Translations under genes and position numbers: made by a program
The notes under the pieces: model-generated
Told to the model about the DNA's origin: nothing
Seen by the model: the letters and a program-made list of their open reading frames with translations, nothing else
Database searches by the model: none
Part shown: positions 42,302 through 50,211 of the stretch, one piece after another
Position numbering within the stretch: position 1 is the stretch's first letter
Layout: the number at the start of each line of letters is the position of its first letter
From: Sulfurimonas sp.
GTDB taxonomy: Bacteria > Campylobacterota > Campylobacteria > Campylobacterales > Sulfurimonadaceae
Reading direction: 5' to 3'
Assembly: GCA_024513425.1 (NCBI GenBank)
Contig: JANEIH010000004.1
Coordinates: forward strand, 1 to 50,211
DNA: 50,211 nt

Positions 42302-42880
42302 ATGAAGAGTTTATATTTGGCATCGTCTTTTGTATTGATTGTAGGTCTTAGTGCGTGTAGTGACAACTCGCAGGAGAAATCACAAAAACAAAAAGTAACA
42401 CAAACTACATCGGCTACACCAAAGATAGAGATTATGCAAAATAGTGATGCACACGCAATAAAAGTAGAACAAAAGAGTGGAGATAAGACAAAACGAAGCT
42501 CATACTATTATGACTACGGTAAGAAGAGTGAGTATGATCAAAATGCACAGCCGGCAAGAACAGCCATCGATGCAAATATGAATGTGCGTTCCCCCTATGA
42601 AGAAGTGAAAGTCTCTATGCTTGTAAAAAAACTAAGTAAGAACTTTGTAGTGCGATGTTCTCCTTGTCATAATGATTATGCAAATGGGATTATCGGACCA
42701 TCACTTTTAGGAAGAGATGCTGATTTTATCTATGGGAGAATTCAGGATTTTAAGAGTGGTAAAAAGTCAAATCCCCTAATGAATGACCTTGTCAATATGA
42801 TGAGTGACAAAGAGATAAAGAGTATGGCATATGAGATATACAACTTTAACAAAGAAATTAAACAGATGAGGAACAAATAA
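42302..42880 (+). CDS. nosC1: Monohaem cytochrome c NosC1-like
   Basis: Lipobox LSACS; haem motif CSPCH; position. Confidence 0.82.
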   Translation: MKSLYLASSFVLIVGLSACSDNSQEKSQKQKVTQTTSATPKIEIMQNSDAHAIKVEQKSGDKTKRSSYYYDYGKKSEYDQNAQPARTAIDANMNVRSPYEEVKVSMLVKKLSKNFVVRCSPCHNDYANGIIGPSLLGRDADFIYGRIQDFKSGKKSNPLMNDLVNMMSDKEIKSMAYEIYNFNKEIKQMRNK

Positions 42881-43383
42881 TGAAAAATATAATCGTAGGA
42901 ATTTTAACACTGATTATTTTTGGTCTGATGGCATGGACAGCTATGAATGGCGGTGCTTATAATGGTGGAGAGCATGGCAAAGTTATTGCGGATCTTGGTA
43001 ACAGAAGAGCTGCACAAACAGTTGCGGTGGTTGAAGAAAAAAGTGATAGAGAAAAAGAGACAGAAGAGTTGAGTGCCCTGCGTGAGAAGGCTGGAAATAT
43101 CGGAGGGTTTAAAGTGAGTGATGCTTACAAAAGCAAATGTGCTTCATGTCATGGTGTTGATGGTAGCGGAATGCAGTATGGAAAAAAACTTATGGGACCG
43201 AAACTTTTTGGACAAGATGCAGAGATGCTTTATAAAAAGCTAGATGACTTTAAATCAGGTCGTAAAGAAAATATGGTTATGAAGGGATTGTTACTGCATA
43301 TTTCCAAAGATGATTTGAGAAAGTTTGCTGATGAGATAGGAGAGTTTCCGGCTCGTGCAGAGGCACTAAAAAACGAACAATAA
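42880..43383 (+). CDS. nosC2: Monohaem cytochrome c NosC2-like
   Basis: Haem motif CASCHGVDGSG; position. Confidence 0.82.
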   Translation: MKNIIVGILTLIIFGLMAWTAMNGGAYNGGEHGKVIADLGNRRAAQTVAVVEEKSDREKETEELSALREKAGNIGGFKVSDAYKSKCASCHGVDGSGMQYGKKLMGPKLFGQDAEMLYKKLDDFKSGRKENMVMKGLLLHISKDDLRKFADEIGEFPARAEALKNEQ

Positions 43384-43401
43384 AAGAGACTACAGGATAA
43401 A

Positions 43402-44310
43402 ATGATGGATAAGTATAACAATAGAGAAACGATAAAAAGAGCTACATTCTGGTCAACTTTTTTCAACAAAACAAGAGATGGAAAAAGAGTTTTTAGTTAT
43501 CGTATGAAGCGGTGGATACTTGTTATCGCAATCCATCTACTTTTCTTTTTATCGTTTGCTATTGATATACAGACACTAGAAGGAACTCTTAATGGATCAC
43601 GCTTTTTAGGTTTTCATATGATTGATCCTTTTGTAACCTTAGAGATGTTGATGGCTGAGCATCACCTCCATATAAACATCATTATCGGAGTCAGTACAAT
43701 AGTTATATTTTATCTGCTTATCGGCGGAAGAACTTACTGCGCATGGGTATGTCCATATGGCATTCTCTCCGAGATTGGAGAGAAGTGGCACGACACGCTT
43801 GTCGATAAAAAAATAATAAAAGAGAGAAAGTTTGACCATCGTATTCGTTATATATTCTGGATAATTTTCCTTGTGTTGTCTGCAACGAGTGGTTATCTTG
43901 TCTTTGAGACATTTAATATTGTAGGTATTATGAGCCGTGCGATTACCTATGGTTGGAGCTTGGTGCTTATTTGGGTTTTTATAGTACTTGCTTTTGAGAT
44001 CTTTTTCTCACGCCGTGCTTGGTGTACTTATATCTGTCCCATTGGAACAACTTACGGTATGATAGGAAAAATCTCAGCTCTGCGAGTTGAATGGAATGAT
44101 AATTGTGACCACTGTATGGTCTGTCATGATGTCTGTTTTGAGAATCAGGTGTTAGAGGTTACAAAGGCAAAATATGATAAACAAAGAGAAGAAGAGGGGA
44201 TAACAAGAGAGTATATTACGGGTGCAGATTGTACACTTTGTGGACGCTGTATCGATGTCTGTCATGAAGATGCTCTCAATTTTGATTTTAGACTTAAAAG
44301 TTTGGTATAG
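43402..44310 (+). CDS. nosH: NapH-like polyferredoxin NosH
   Basis: TM helices with CAWVCPYG and CTYICPIG; two C-terminal 4Fe-4S motifs. Confidence 0.88.
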   Translation: MMDKYNNRETIKRATFWSTFFNKTRDGKRVFSYRMKRWILVIAIHLLFFLSFAIDIQTLEGTLNGSRFLGFHMIDPFVTLEMLMAEHHLHINIIIGVSTIVIFYLLIGGRTYCAWVCPYGILSEIGEKWHDTLVDKKIIKERKFDHRIRYIFWIIFLVLSATSGYLVFETFNIVGIMSRAITYGWSLVLIWVFIVLAFEIFFSRRAWCTYICPIGTTYGMIGKISALRVEWNDNCDHCMVCHDVCFENQVLEVTKAKYDKQREEEGITREYITGADCTLCGRCIDVCHEDALNFDFRLKSLV

Positions 44311-44312
44311 AT

Positions 44313-44951
44313 ATGATAAAAGTAAATAACATAACAAAGAAATTTGGTTCACATATCTCACTTGAGAATATCAATTGCGAGTTCAATAAAAATGAATCAA
44401 TTGCTTTAATGGGTGCAAATGGGGCCGGAAAAACTACACTTATTCGCTCCATTATGGGTTACTATCATTTAGATGCAGGAGAGGTGCTTATTGATGGGCT
44501 CAATCCTATAAAACAGCGTGTTGAGGTACTTAAGCATATCAGTTTTGTTCCTCAGCTTCCACCTCCAATCAAGCTCAATATTGAAGAGTTGATGCAATAT
44601 ATCTCTGTGAGCGCAAATGTTGATAAAGAGCTTATGAAACACTACGCCAATGAGATGAAACTCAATATCAATGCAAACCTAAACAAATCTTTCTTTAAAC
44701 TTAGCGGAGGAATGAAACAAAAGTTGCTTATTGCTATTTCTTTGGCAAAAGAGAGTGATATCATCATTTATGATGAACCAACGGCAAACCTTGATCCAAA
44801 AGCACGAGATGATTTTTACAGACTTTTAAAGCAGAATGAAAAAGAGAAGGTACTGCTCTTTGTGACGCACAGGCTTGAAGAGGTAAAAGATTTGGTAAAC
44901 CGTCAAATCTATATGGATTTTGGGAAAATAGTTCCAGATGAGAGATTTTAG
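44313..44951 (+). CDS. nosF: ABC transporter ATPase NosF
   Basis: Walker A GANGAGKTT, signature LSGGMKQK, Walker B IIIYDEPTANLD. Confidence 0.93.
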   Translation: MIKVNNITKKFGSHISLENINCEFNKNESIALMGANGAGKTTLIRSIMGYYHLDAGEVLIDGLNPIKQRVEVLKHISFVPQLPPPIKLNIEELMQYISVSANVDKELMKHYANEMKLNINANLNKSFFKLSGGMKQKLLIAISLAKESDIIIYDEPTANLDPKARDDFYRLLKQNEKEKVLLFVTHRLEEVKDLVNRQIYMDFGKIVPDERF

Positions 44952-45779
44952 ATGAAAAATTTATATTTAATAGCCTATCTTGATCTAAAAGAGTCGATTC
45001 GGGCAAAATGGTTTCTGGTTTACTCCTTGGTTTTTGGTGGACTTATTGCTCTGTTTTTTATAGCAGGAGTAACTGAATCGCAGGTGATGGGTTTTAGTGG
45101 TCTAAGCCGATTGCTTTTGATGTATATTCAAATTACTATTGTGATTTTGCCTATATTTATTTTGATAACAACAGTGCGTTCAATATCAGGAGATAGAGAC
45201 AGTAATATTTTAGAGTATATGCTCTCTTTTCCAATCTCACTCAAACAGTATTATTGGGGGAAAATTACAGGTCGTTTTATTACAGTCTATCTGCCGGTGA
45301 TTTTTGCGATGATAATCGCTGTAATTTATGGAGCTTTTAAGGGTGCTGATATTCCATGGAGTATTTTTTTCTTATATATAGGAGTTCTTTTTGCGATGAG
45401 CGCAACATTTTTAGGGATTGCTTTTTTCATCTCTTCATTTGTTAAATCGTCTGAAGTAGCACTGGGGATTGCTTTTTTTATCTGGATATTTTTGCTTGCC
45501 TTTATTGATATTGCGCTCATTTCATTGATGATGCAGCAGCGTGTTGATGAAGGGCTTATCATCTTTATCAGTCTGATTAACCCTATGGAGATTTTCCGTG
45601 TTGCTGCTATTTCACTTTTTGATCCAGAATTAACAGTTATGGGACCTGTGGCATTTTATATTTTGGATTCGGTATCGCAAAGTACTTTTATGTTGCTCTC
45701 TATAGGGTATCCGCTTCTACTTGGTTTGCTCTTTGCATTTTTTGGGTATAAAATTTTTGAGAAAAAAGATTTGGTTTAG
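44952..45779 (+). CDS. nosY: ABC transporter permease NosY
   Basis: Six-helix ABC-2 type permease directly after nosF; SISGDRDSNILEYMLSFPIS. Confidence 0.92.
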   Translation: MKNLYLIAYLDLKESIRAKWFLVYSLVFGGLIALFFIAGVTESQVMGFSGLSRLLLMYIQITIVILPIFILITTVRSISGDRDSNILEYMLSFPISLKQYYWGKITGRFITVYLPVIFAMIIAVIYGAFKGADIPWSIFFLYIGVLFAMSATFLGIAFFISSFVKSSEVALGIAFFIWIFLLAFIDIALISLMMQQRVDEGLIIFISLINPMEIFRVAAISLFDPELTVMGPVAFYILDSVSQSTFMLLSIGYPLLLGLLFAFFGYKIFEKKDLV

Positions 45780-45788
45780 GAGATAAAT

Positions 45789-46259
45789 ATGAAAAAAATA
45801 ACTACCTTACTGCTACTTGGTGTCAGTCTGCTTTTTTCTTTTGAAATGAATTACGATACAAACACAACAGGGCTTGTTCGGCATATGAAGGTCTATAAGT
45901 ATCCAAGATGGGCTGCAAAGATAGAGCTTGCAAGTGGAGAAGATATATATTTTATATCGCCTAAGTCTATGTTTGAGTTCTACTTTAGACCGGGAAAATG
46001 GCCTGAGTTTAATATCAAGAGTGAGAGCGACTTTAAAAATATCTATGTAACGGACTATATTACTGCAAAAACAATTAAAGCAAAGGGTGCTTTTTATGTC
46101 TTTGGAGGCAGTGTTACATCACCCGCAGGCGATGATTTGGTGCCGTTTAGTTCTTATAAGCGGGCCGAAGAGTTTTCAAAACTACATAACGCAAAGCGAA
46201 TTTTTGGTTTTAGAGAGATAAGCCGAGGGCTTATAAACTGGTTAAATGACAGCCTATAG
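45789..46259 (+). CDS. NosL-like protein without cysteines
   Basis: Signal peptide then KYPRWAAKIELASGEDIYFISPKSMFEFYF... resembling the NosL fold region; no Cys in the ORF. Confidence 0.65.
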   Translation: MKKITTLLLLGVSLLFSFEMNYDTNTTGLVRHMKVYKYPRWAAKIELASGEDIYFISPKSMFEFYFRPGKWPEFNIKSESDFKNIYVTDYITAKTIKAKGAFYVFGGSVTSPAGDDLVPFSSYKRAEEFSKLHNAKRIFGFREISRGLINWLNDSL

Positions 46260-46328
46260 GAGAGAAAGATGATACGGAGTTTGTGGATATGATGAAAAAG
46301 ATTCGTAAATTTTACTAAAATTTCAAAA

Positions 46329-47546
46329 GTGATAAAGATGAAAATGCTTCTCCTGCTCCTCCCTCTTCTTTTATCTTTAAGTGCCAATCAACTACAAGAG
46401 GCGATAGAAAAAGCCAACCCTCACGCAACCATTAAACTTCAAAGCGGGCATTATAAAGGCAATCTTACTATTAATAAGCCTTTGACTATTTTAGGAGTGG
46501 GTGAGGATGTTGTAATCGAGGGGGATGGTAAAGGTAGTGTCATTACCATTACAAGTGCTTTTGTCCACTTGAAAAATCTTACAATTAAAAGCAGTGGAGA
46601 GTGTATGTATACGCTTGATGCCGCCATCTCAATGCACAAGGTACATAACTGCAGTATAGTTGCTTGCAGACTTGAGGACGTACTCTACGGTATTGATATG
46701 GATATGGTTACTGATTCTCGCTTTGAAGATAACTATATTACATCAAAGAGTTATGATATACCACTTCGTGGCGATGGACTAAAGATGTATTACAGCAGTA
46801 AAAATCTCATTAGAAACAACACTATTGAGAGAGTCAGAGATATAACGCTAAACTACTCACACAATAACAGCTTCATAAAAAATAAGTTTACCGCTAATCG
46901 TTTTGCAACGCATCTCTCCATGAGTCATGGAAATATTTTTAAAAGCAACAGCTATAGATATAACTCTGTGGGTATTATGCTTATGGGGACAAAGGAGACA
47001 AAAGTCATTGACAATAGCATAATGAGTTCAAATGGTGCGGCAGGTATTGCTGTGATGATAGGTGCAGTTGCCAACTTTTTATTTCAAGATAATATAGTGC
47101 GTTATAATGCCAAAGCACTCTATATAGACGGCAGAGAGAAAGAGAGGGGTATGAAAAGATTTATTATCAACAATGAGATAGCTTACAATGGCGAAGCTTT
47201 TCATTTTCACGCCACTATAAAAGATAACAAGATAATAAGAAATAGAGTTTTTGGAAATATTGATGATGTTGTCAAGGATATCAGCGGGAGTTTTGCAGAT
47301 TCAAATATCATAGAGTATAACTATTGGGATAGATATGCTGGGTTTGACAGAGATAACGATGGTGTTGGAGATACCCCTTATAAAGTCTATCAATACGCAG
47401 ACGCACTTTGGCACTACAACGAAAAAGTGAAGTTTTTTTATGCAAGTCCAATTATGACACTGCTAAATTTTCTCTCACAACTAGCCCCTTTTATAGAGCC
47501 AAATTTAATTTTAGTAGATAAAAAACCTATCTACCAATCTTTTTGA
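46329..47546 (+). CDS. Second NosD paralog
   Basis: Collinear with NosD over its length (LQEAIEKANPHATIKLQSGHYKGNLTINKPLTILG; NYWDRYAGFDRDNDGVGDTPYKVYQYADALW). Confidence 0.88.
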   Translation: MIKMKMLLLLLPLLLSLSANQLQEAIEKANPHATIKLQSGHYKGNLTINKPLTILGVGEDVVIEGDGKGSVITITSAFVHLKNLTIKSSGECMYTLDAAISMHKVHNCSIVACRLEDVLYGIDMDMVTDSRFEDNYITSKSYDIPLRGDGLKMYYSSKNLIRNNTIERVRDITLNYSHNNSFIKNKFTANRFATHLSMSHGNIFKSNSYRYNSVGIMLMGTKETKVIDNSIMSSNGAAGIAVMIGAVANFLFQDNIVRYNAKALYIDGREKERGMKRFIINNEIAYNGEAFHFHATIKDNKIIRNRVFGNIDDVVKDISGSFADSNIIEYNYWDRYAGFDRDNDGVGDTPYKVYQYADALWHYNEKVKFFYASPIMTLLNFLSQLAPFIEPNLILVDKKPIYQSF

Positions 47547-47973
47547 CTCTTCTAACAACTTCTTTGTAGTTAATAATTTCTTGACCCTTTTTAATCATAT
47601 CTTTTGATTTGTGTGCTGAGAATCCGTAGGCCATAGGAGTAATATTCTCTGTATCATAGAGGGCTTTGCGTGCATCTATCCACTCTCCGGTGTCAAGATC
47701 TGTAATCCAAATGACTGCCCGGCTTGCCCACCCAATATGCTCTTCATTAAACCAGAGTATCACGCAACCGATATCATCAAACATATAGACTTTATTTGTT
47801 TGTGGATTAATGACCTGTGCAGTGTTGTGTCTGTCGCTGACGACCATGGCACAGCGTGCACACATATCTCTGTCATAGTGAACTTGACGGGCATTGATAT
47901 TCGCCTCTTGCCCACACCCTGTAAAGGTAAAAAGAGTAAACAAGAGGCTCAATAATAAGATAAACAGTTTCAT
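47527..47973 (-). CDS. nosL: NosL copper chaperone lipoprotein
   Basis: Lipobox FTGCG; DMCARCAMVVSDR metal-binding motif; FDDIGC. Confidence 0.9.
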   Translation of the reverse strand: MKLFILLLSLLFTLFTFTGCGQEANINARQVHYDRDMCARCAMVVSDRHNTAQVINPQTNKVYMFDDIGCVILWFNEEHIGWASRAVIWITDLDTGEWIDARKALYDTENITPMAYGFSAHKSKDMIKKGQEIINYKEVVRRVKKIGR

Positions 47974-47992
47974 AATAAAATCTTTTTTATAT

Positions 47993-48034
47993 ATTTTATC
48001 TTATTATGTACTTTTGGGTGATGATTTAAATCAA
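47993..48034 (-). promoter_or_regulatory. Fnr-type site (TTGATTTAAATCAT, minus strand) plus -10 (TAAAAT) upstream of nosL
   Basis: Dyad 48021-48034; TAAAAT 47993-47998 on the minus strand, same 29.5-bp centre spacing as at nosZ and nosB. Confidence 0.6.
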
Positions 48035-49356
48035 GTTAAAATCTTCTCTTTTAAATCATCTTCATTCAGTTTTTCACTTATATATTTGATAACGACAACT
48101 TTTTCTGTCTCATTGATAAACCACTCTGCAATATGTTCACTCTCTAAAGTGTTTAGCTTGTCAAAATCAACTCTGTTTTCAGAGATAACAAGATGAGAAT
48201 AGCCAATAGGGTTTTTCATCTTCACAGCTGTAAAGATAAGCCAAGCAAAAGCAATACCCCCAATAGTAAGACCAAGCGACTCGCGTGAGTTAATATCAAG
48301 ATAAAGCCCTGCAAATGTACCGCCGATAAATGTAAAGAAGTATGCAACAGAGTTTGCGATACCAAGTGCTGCACCCTTTTGGTGTACTTTTGCAAATTTA
48401 GAGATCATTGATTGAACGAGTGGCTCCATCATATTAAAAGCGACAAAGAAAAAGATAACCGCTGTAATGAAAACTCCACTAGAGTCTGTAAGTCCCATCA
48501 TTACAAAAGATGCACTAAAGAGAACGATTGAGACCATAAATATCTGTTTAGGAATATTGCGTTTTTCTCCAAACACCGCAGCTGGTCCCATTGCAATAAG
48601 TCCAGCTACCATTGCCGGTGCATAGACCATCCATAGTTCACTCTTTTCCCAGTTAAATCCATACTCAGGCTGTGTTAAAAACAGAGGAATGATAACAAAT
48701 GCAGCCGTCATAAGCCCTTTTTGCATTGCGTTAATGATAATCATACTTAAAAGATTTGAATCTTTTAAGATATCTTTTGTGCTGGTTTTACCATGATAAA
48801 TATGTTTGATCTTTGGTGGTGTTGGTACGCTGACAAATAAAACAACAATCGCAACAAGTGCCAAAACCGCAGTGATAACAAAGATAGAACCGATACCATA
48901 GTGTGCTGCAATAACAGGACCAAGAGCCATAGCAAAAGCAAAACTCATTGCAATAAACCCACCCATAATTGCCATTGCGTGACCGCGAGTTTTCTCTTCA
49001 ACAAGGTCTGCTATCATTGCAGTGACAACAGATCCAATCGCTCCAGCTCCTTGCAAAAAACGACCAAGCATCAATGCATAGATATCTGTTGCATATGCAC
49101 AGATAAGAGAACCGATTAAAAAGATTAAAAGACCAAGAAGAATTGTCGGTTTTCTTCCTATTTTATCACTCATACTTCCAAAGGGAACTTGAAAAATAGC
49201 TTGCGTGAGGGCATAGCCTCCAACAATTACACCGACTAAGAAAGGTGTTGCACCCTTTAGGTCAAGCGCATAAACAGAAAGAACAGGTAAAACCAAAAAG
49301 AGCCCTAAAAATCTCAAAAAGAGAATTAAGGATAGAGGAAGAACTTTTTTAAACAT
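48031..49356 (-). CDS. Major facilitator superfamily transporter
   Basis: 12-TM pattern; GSMSDKIGRKPTILLG motif; ATG at 49356 preferred. Confidence 0.9.
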   Translation of the reverse strand: MFKKVLPLSLILFLRFLGLFLVLPVLSVYALDLKGATPFLVGVIVGGYALTQAIFQVPFGSMSDKIGRKPTILLGLLIFLIGSLICAYATDIYALMLGRFLQGAGAIGSVVTAMIADLVEEKTRGHAMAIMGGFIAMSFAFAMALGPVIAAHYGIGSIFVITAVLALVAIVVLFVSVPTPPKIKHIYHGKTSTKDILKDSNLLSMIIINAMQKGLMTAAFVIIPLFLTQPEYGFNWEKSELWMVYAPAMVAGLIAMGPAAVFGEKRNIPKQIFMVSIVLFSASFVMMGLTDSSGVFITAVIFFFVAFNMMEPLVQSMISKFAKVHQKGAALGIANSVAYFFTFIGGTFAGLYLDINSRESLGLTIGGIAFAWLIFTAVKMKNPIGYSHLVISENRVDFDKLNTLESEHIAEWFINETEKVVVIKYISEKLNEDDLKEKILT

Positions 49357-49476
49357 AGTAAAAGCCTTTTTTGAAGTAAAATTAGTATATAATTTGAAAT
49401 TATAGAGCAACTACTATTTATAATTGATTTGTAAAATATAAAAGTAATAATTTAAAAGATAATTTAAGGAAGTGGT

Positions 49477-50067
49477 GTGAAAAAGTTAATTTTAGCAACA
49501 TCAAACAAGGGAAAAGTAAGAGAGATCAAAGAGCTTTGCCAACATTATGAAGTAATTCCCTATATGGAGATTATTGATGCTTTTGAGATTATTGAAGATG
49601 CAGATACCTTTAAAGAAAATGCACTTATAAAAGCACGGGCAGTGTATGAAGCCTTGCGTGACAAGGATGCAGTTGTTCTTGCAGATGACAGTGGCATAAG
49701 TGTTGCCGTACTTGATAATGCTCCAGGAATCTACAGCGCCCGCTATGCAGGTGTTGATGCAAATGAGAAGGATAATCTTTACAAACTTATCAATACTATA
49801 AAAGCAAAAGGCGTAGAGAGCTCACCGGCACACTATACAGCGGCAATAGCCATTGTGACAAAAGATAAAGAGCGAACTGTTCATGGGTGGATGTATGGAA
49901 CAGCTTTAACAGAGGCAAGGGGAGATGGTGGTTTTGGATATGATCCGATGTTTATCCCAAGTGGGTTTGAGAAGACACTTGGAGAGCTAGATAATGCAAT
50001 AAAGAGAAAATTATCGCATCGCTCAAAAGCCTTGAGTTTAGCTTCTAAAGTATTAAAAACATTATAA
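49477..50067 (+). CDS. rdgB: XTP/dITP pyrophosphatase (RdgB/HAM1)
   Basis: [38 protein letters not shown]. Confidence 0.95.
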   Translation: MKKLILATSNKGKVREIKELCQHYEVIPYMEIIDAFEIIEDADTFKENALIKARAVYEALRDKDAVVLADDSGISVAVLDNAPGIYSARYAGVDANEKDNLYKLINTIKAKGVESSPAHYTAAIAIVTKDKERTVHGWMYGTALTEARGDGGFGYDPMFIPSGFEKTLGELDNAIKRKLSHRSKALSLASKVLKTL

Positions 50068-50094
50068 AAATTTACAACACCTTATGTTAGTTAC

Positions 50095-50211
50095 TCAACT
50101 TTCGCACATAAAACCAAGCTCTTTTTGCGTATAAGCACTGAGAACAGCGATAATCTGTAGAAAGTTTTTATTATCCTTGACAACATTTTGTATTTCAGAG
50201 ATTTTTGTGAG
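50095..50211 (-). CDS. C-terminal part of an unidentified CDS (...LTKISEIQNVVKDNKNFLQIIAVLSAYTQKELGFMCES*)
   Basis: Open frame from the window end to TGA at 50095-50097. Confidence 0.6.
   Translation of the reverse strand, partial: LTKISEIQNVVKDNKNFLQIIAVLSAYTQKELGFMCES

Overview
A 50 kb chromosomal segment that looks like Campylobacterota (Sulfurimonas-type), judged from gene content. It is mostly core housekeeping genes (mnmG, nifS/nifU, leuC, mobA/moaC, aroC, rnc, rnhA, metH, comM, def, clpP, tig, lspA, glmM, rpsT, prfA, dapF, coaE, purM, rdgB). Two respiratory or accessory blocks are embedded: soxC-soxD-soxY-soxZ (about 11.6-15.0 kb) and a clade II, Campylobacterota-type nos cluster (nosZ-B-D-G-C1-C2-H-F-Y, a NosL-like protein, a second NosD, and a convergent classical nosL; about 36.6-48.0 kb). 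I saw no rRNA, tRNA, CRISPR array, prophage or transposase. Strongest unexplained signals: (1) the non-palindromic octamer 5'-TGCGTGAG-3' occurs at least 25 times, always inside coding sequence, in five reading-frame registers and both orientations, and is dense in core genes but sparse in sox and nosZ-nosC1. This looks like a DNA-level signal (uptake, Chi-like or similar). (2) Three Crp/Fnr-type 5-N4-5 dyads in the nos region each lie exactly 29.5 bp upstream of a -10-like hexamer. (3) A ParE/RelE-like toxin is preceded by an untracked 46-aa ORF. (4) A serine-recombinase relative lacking its catalytic residues sits next to ccoG. (5) The purM leader has interleaved inverted repeats. All coordinates and counts come from manual reading.
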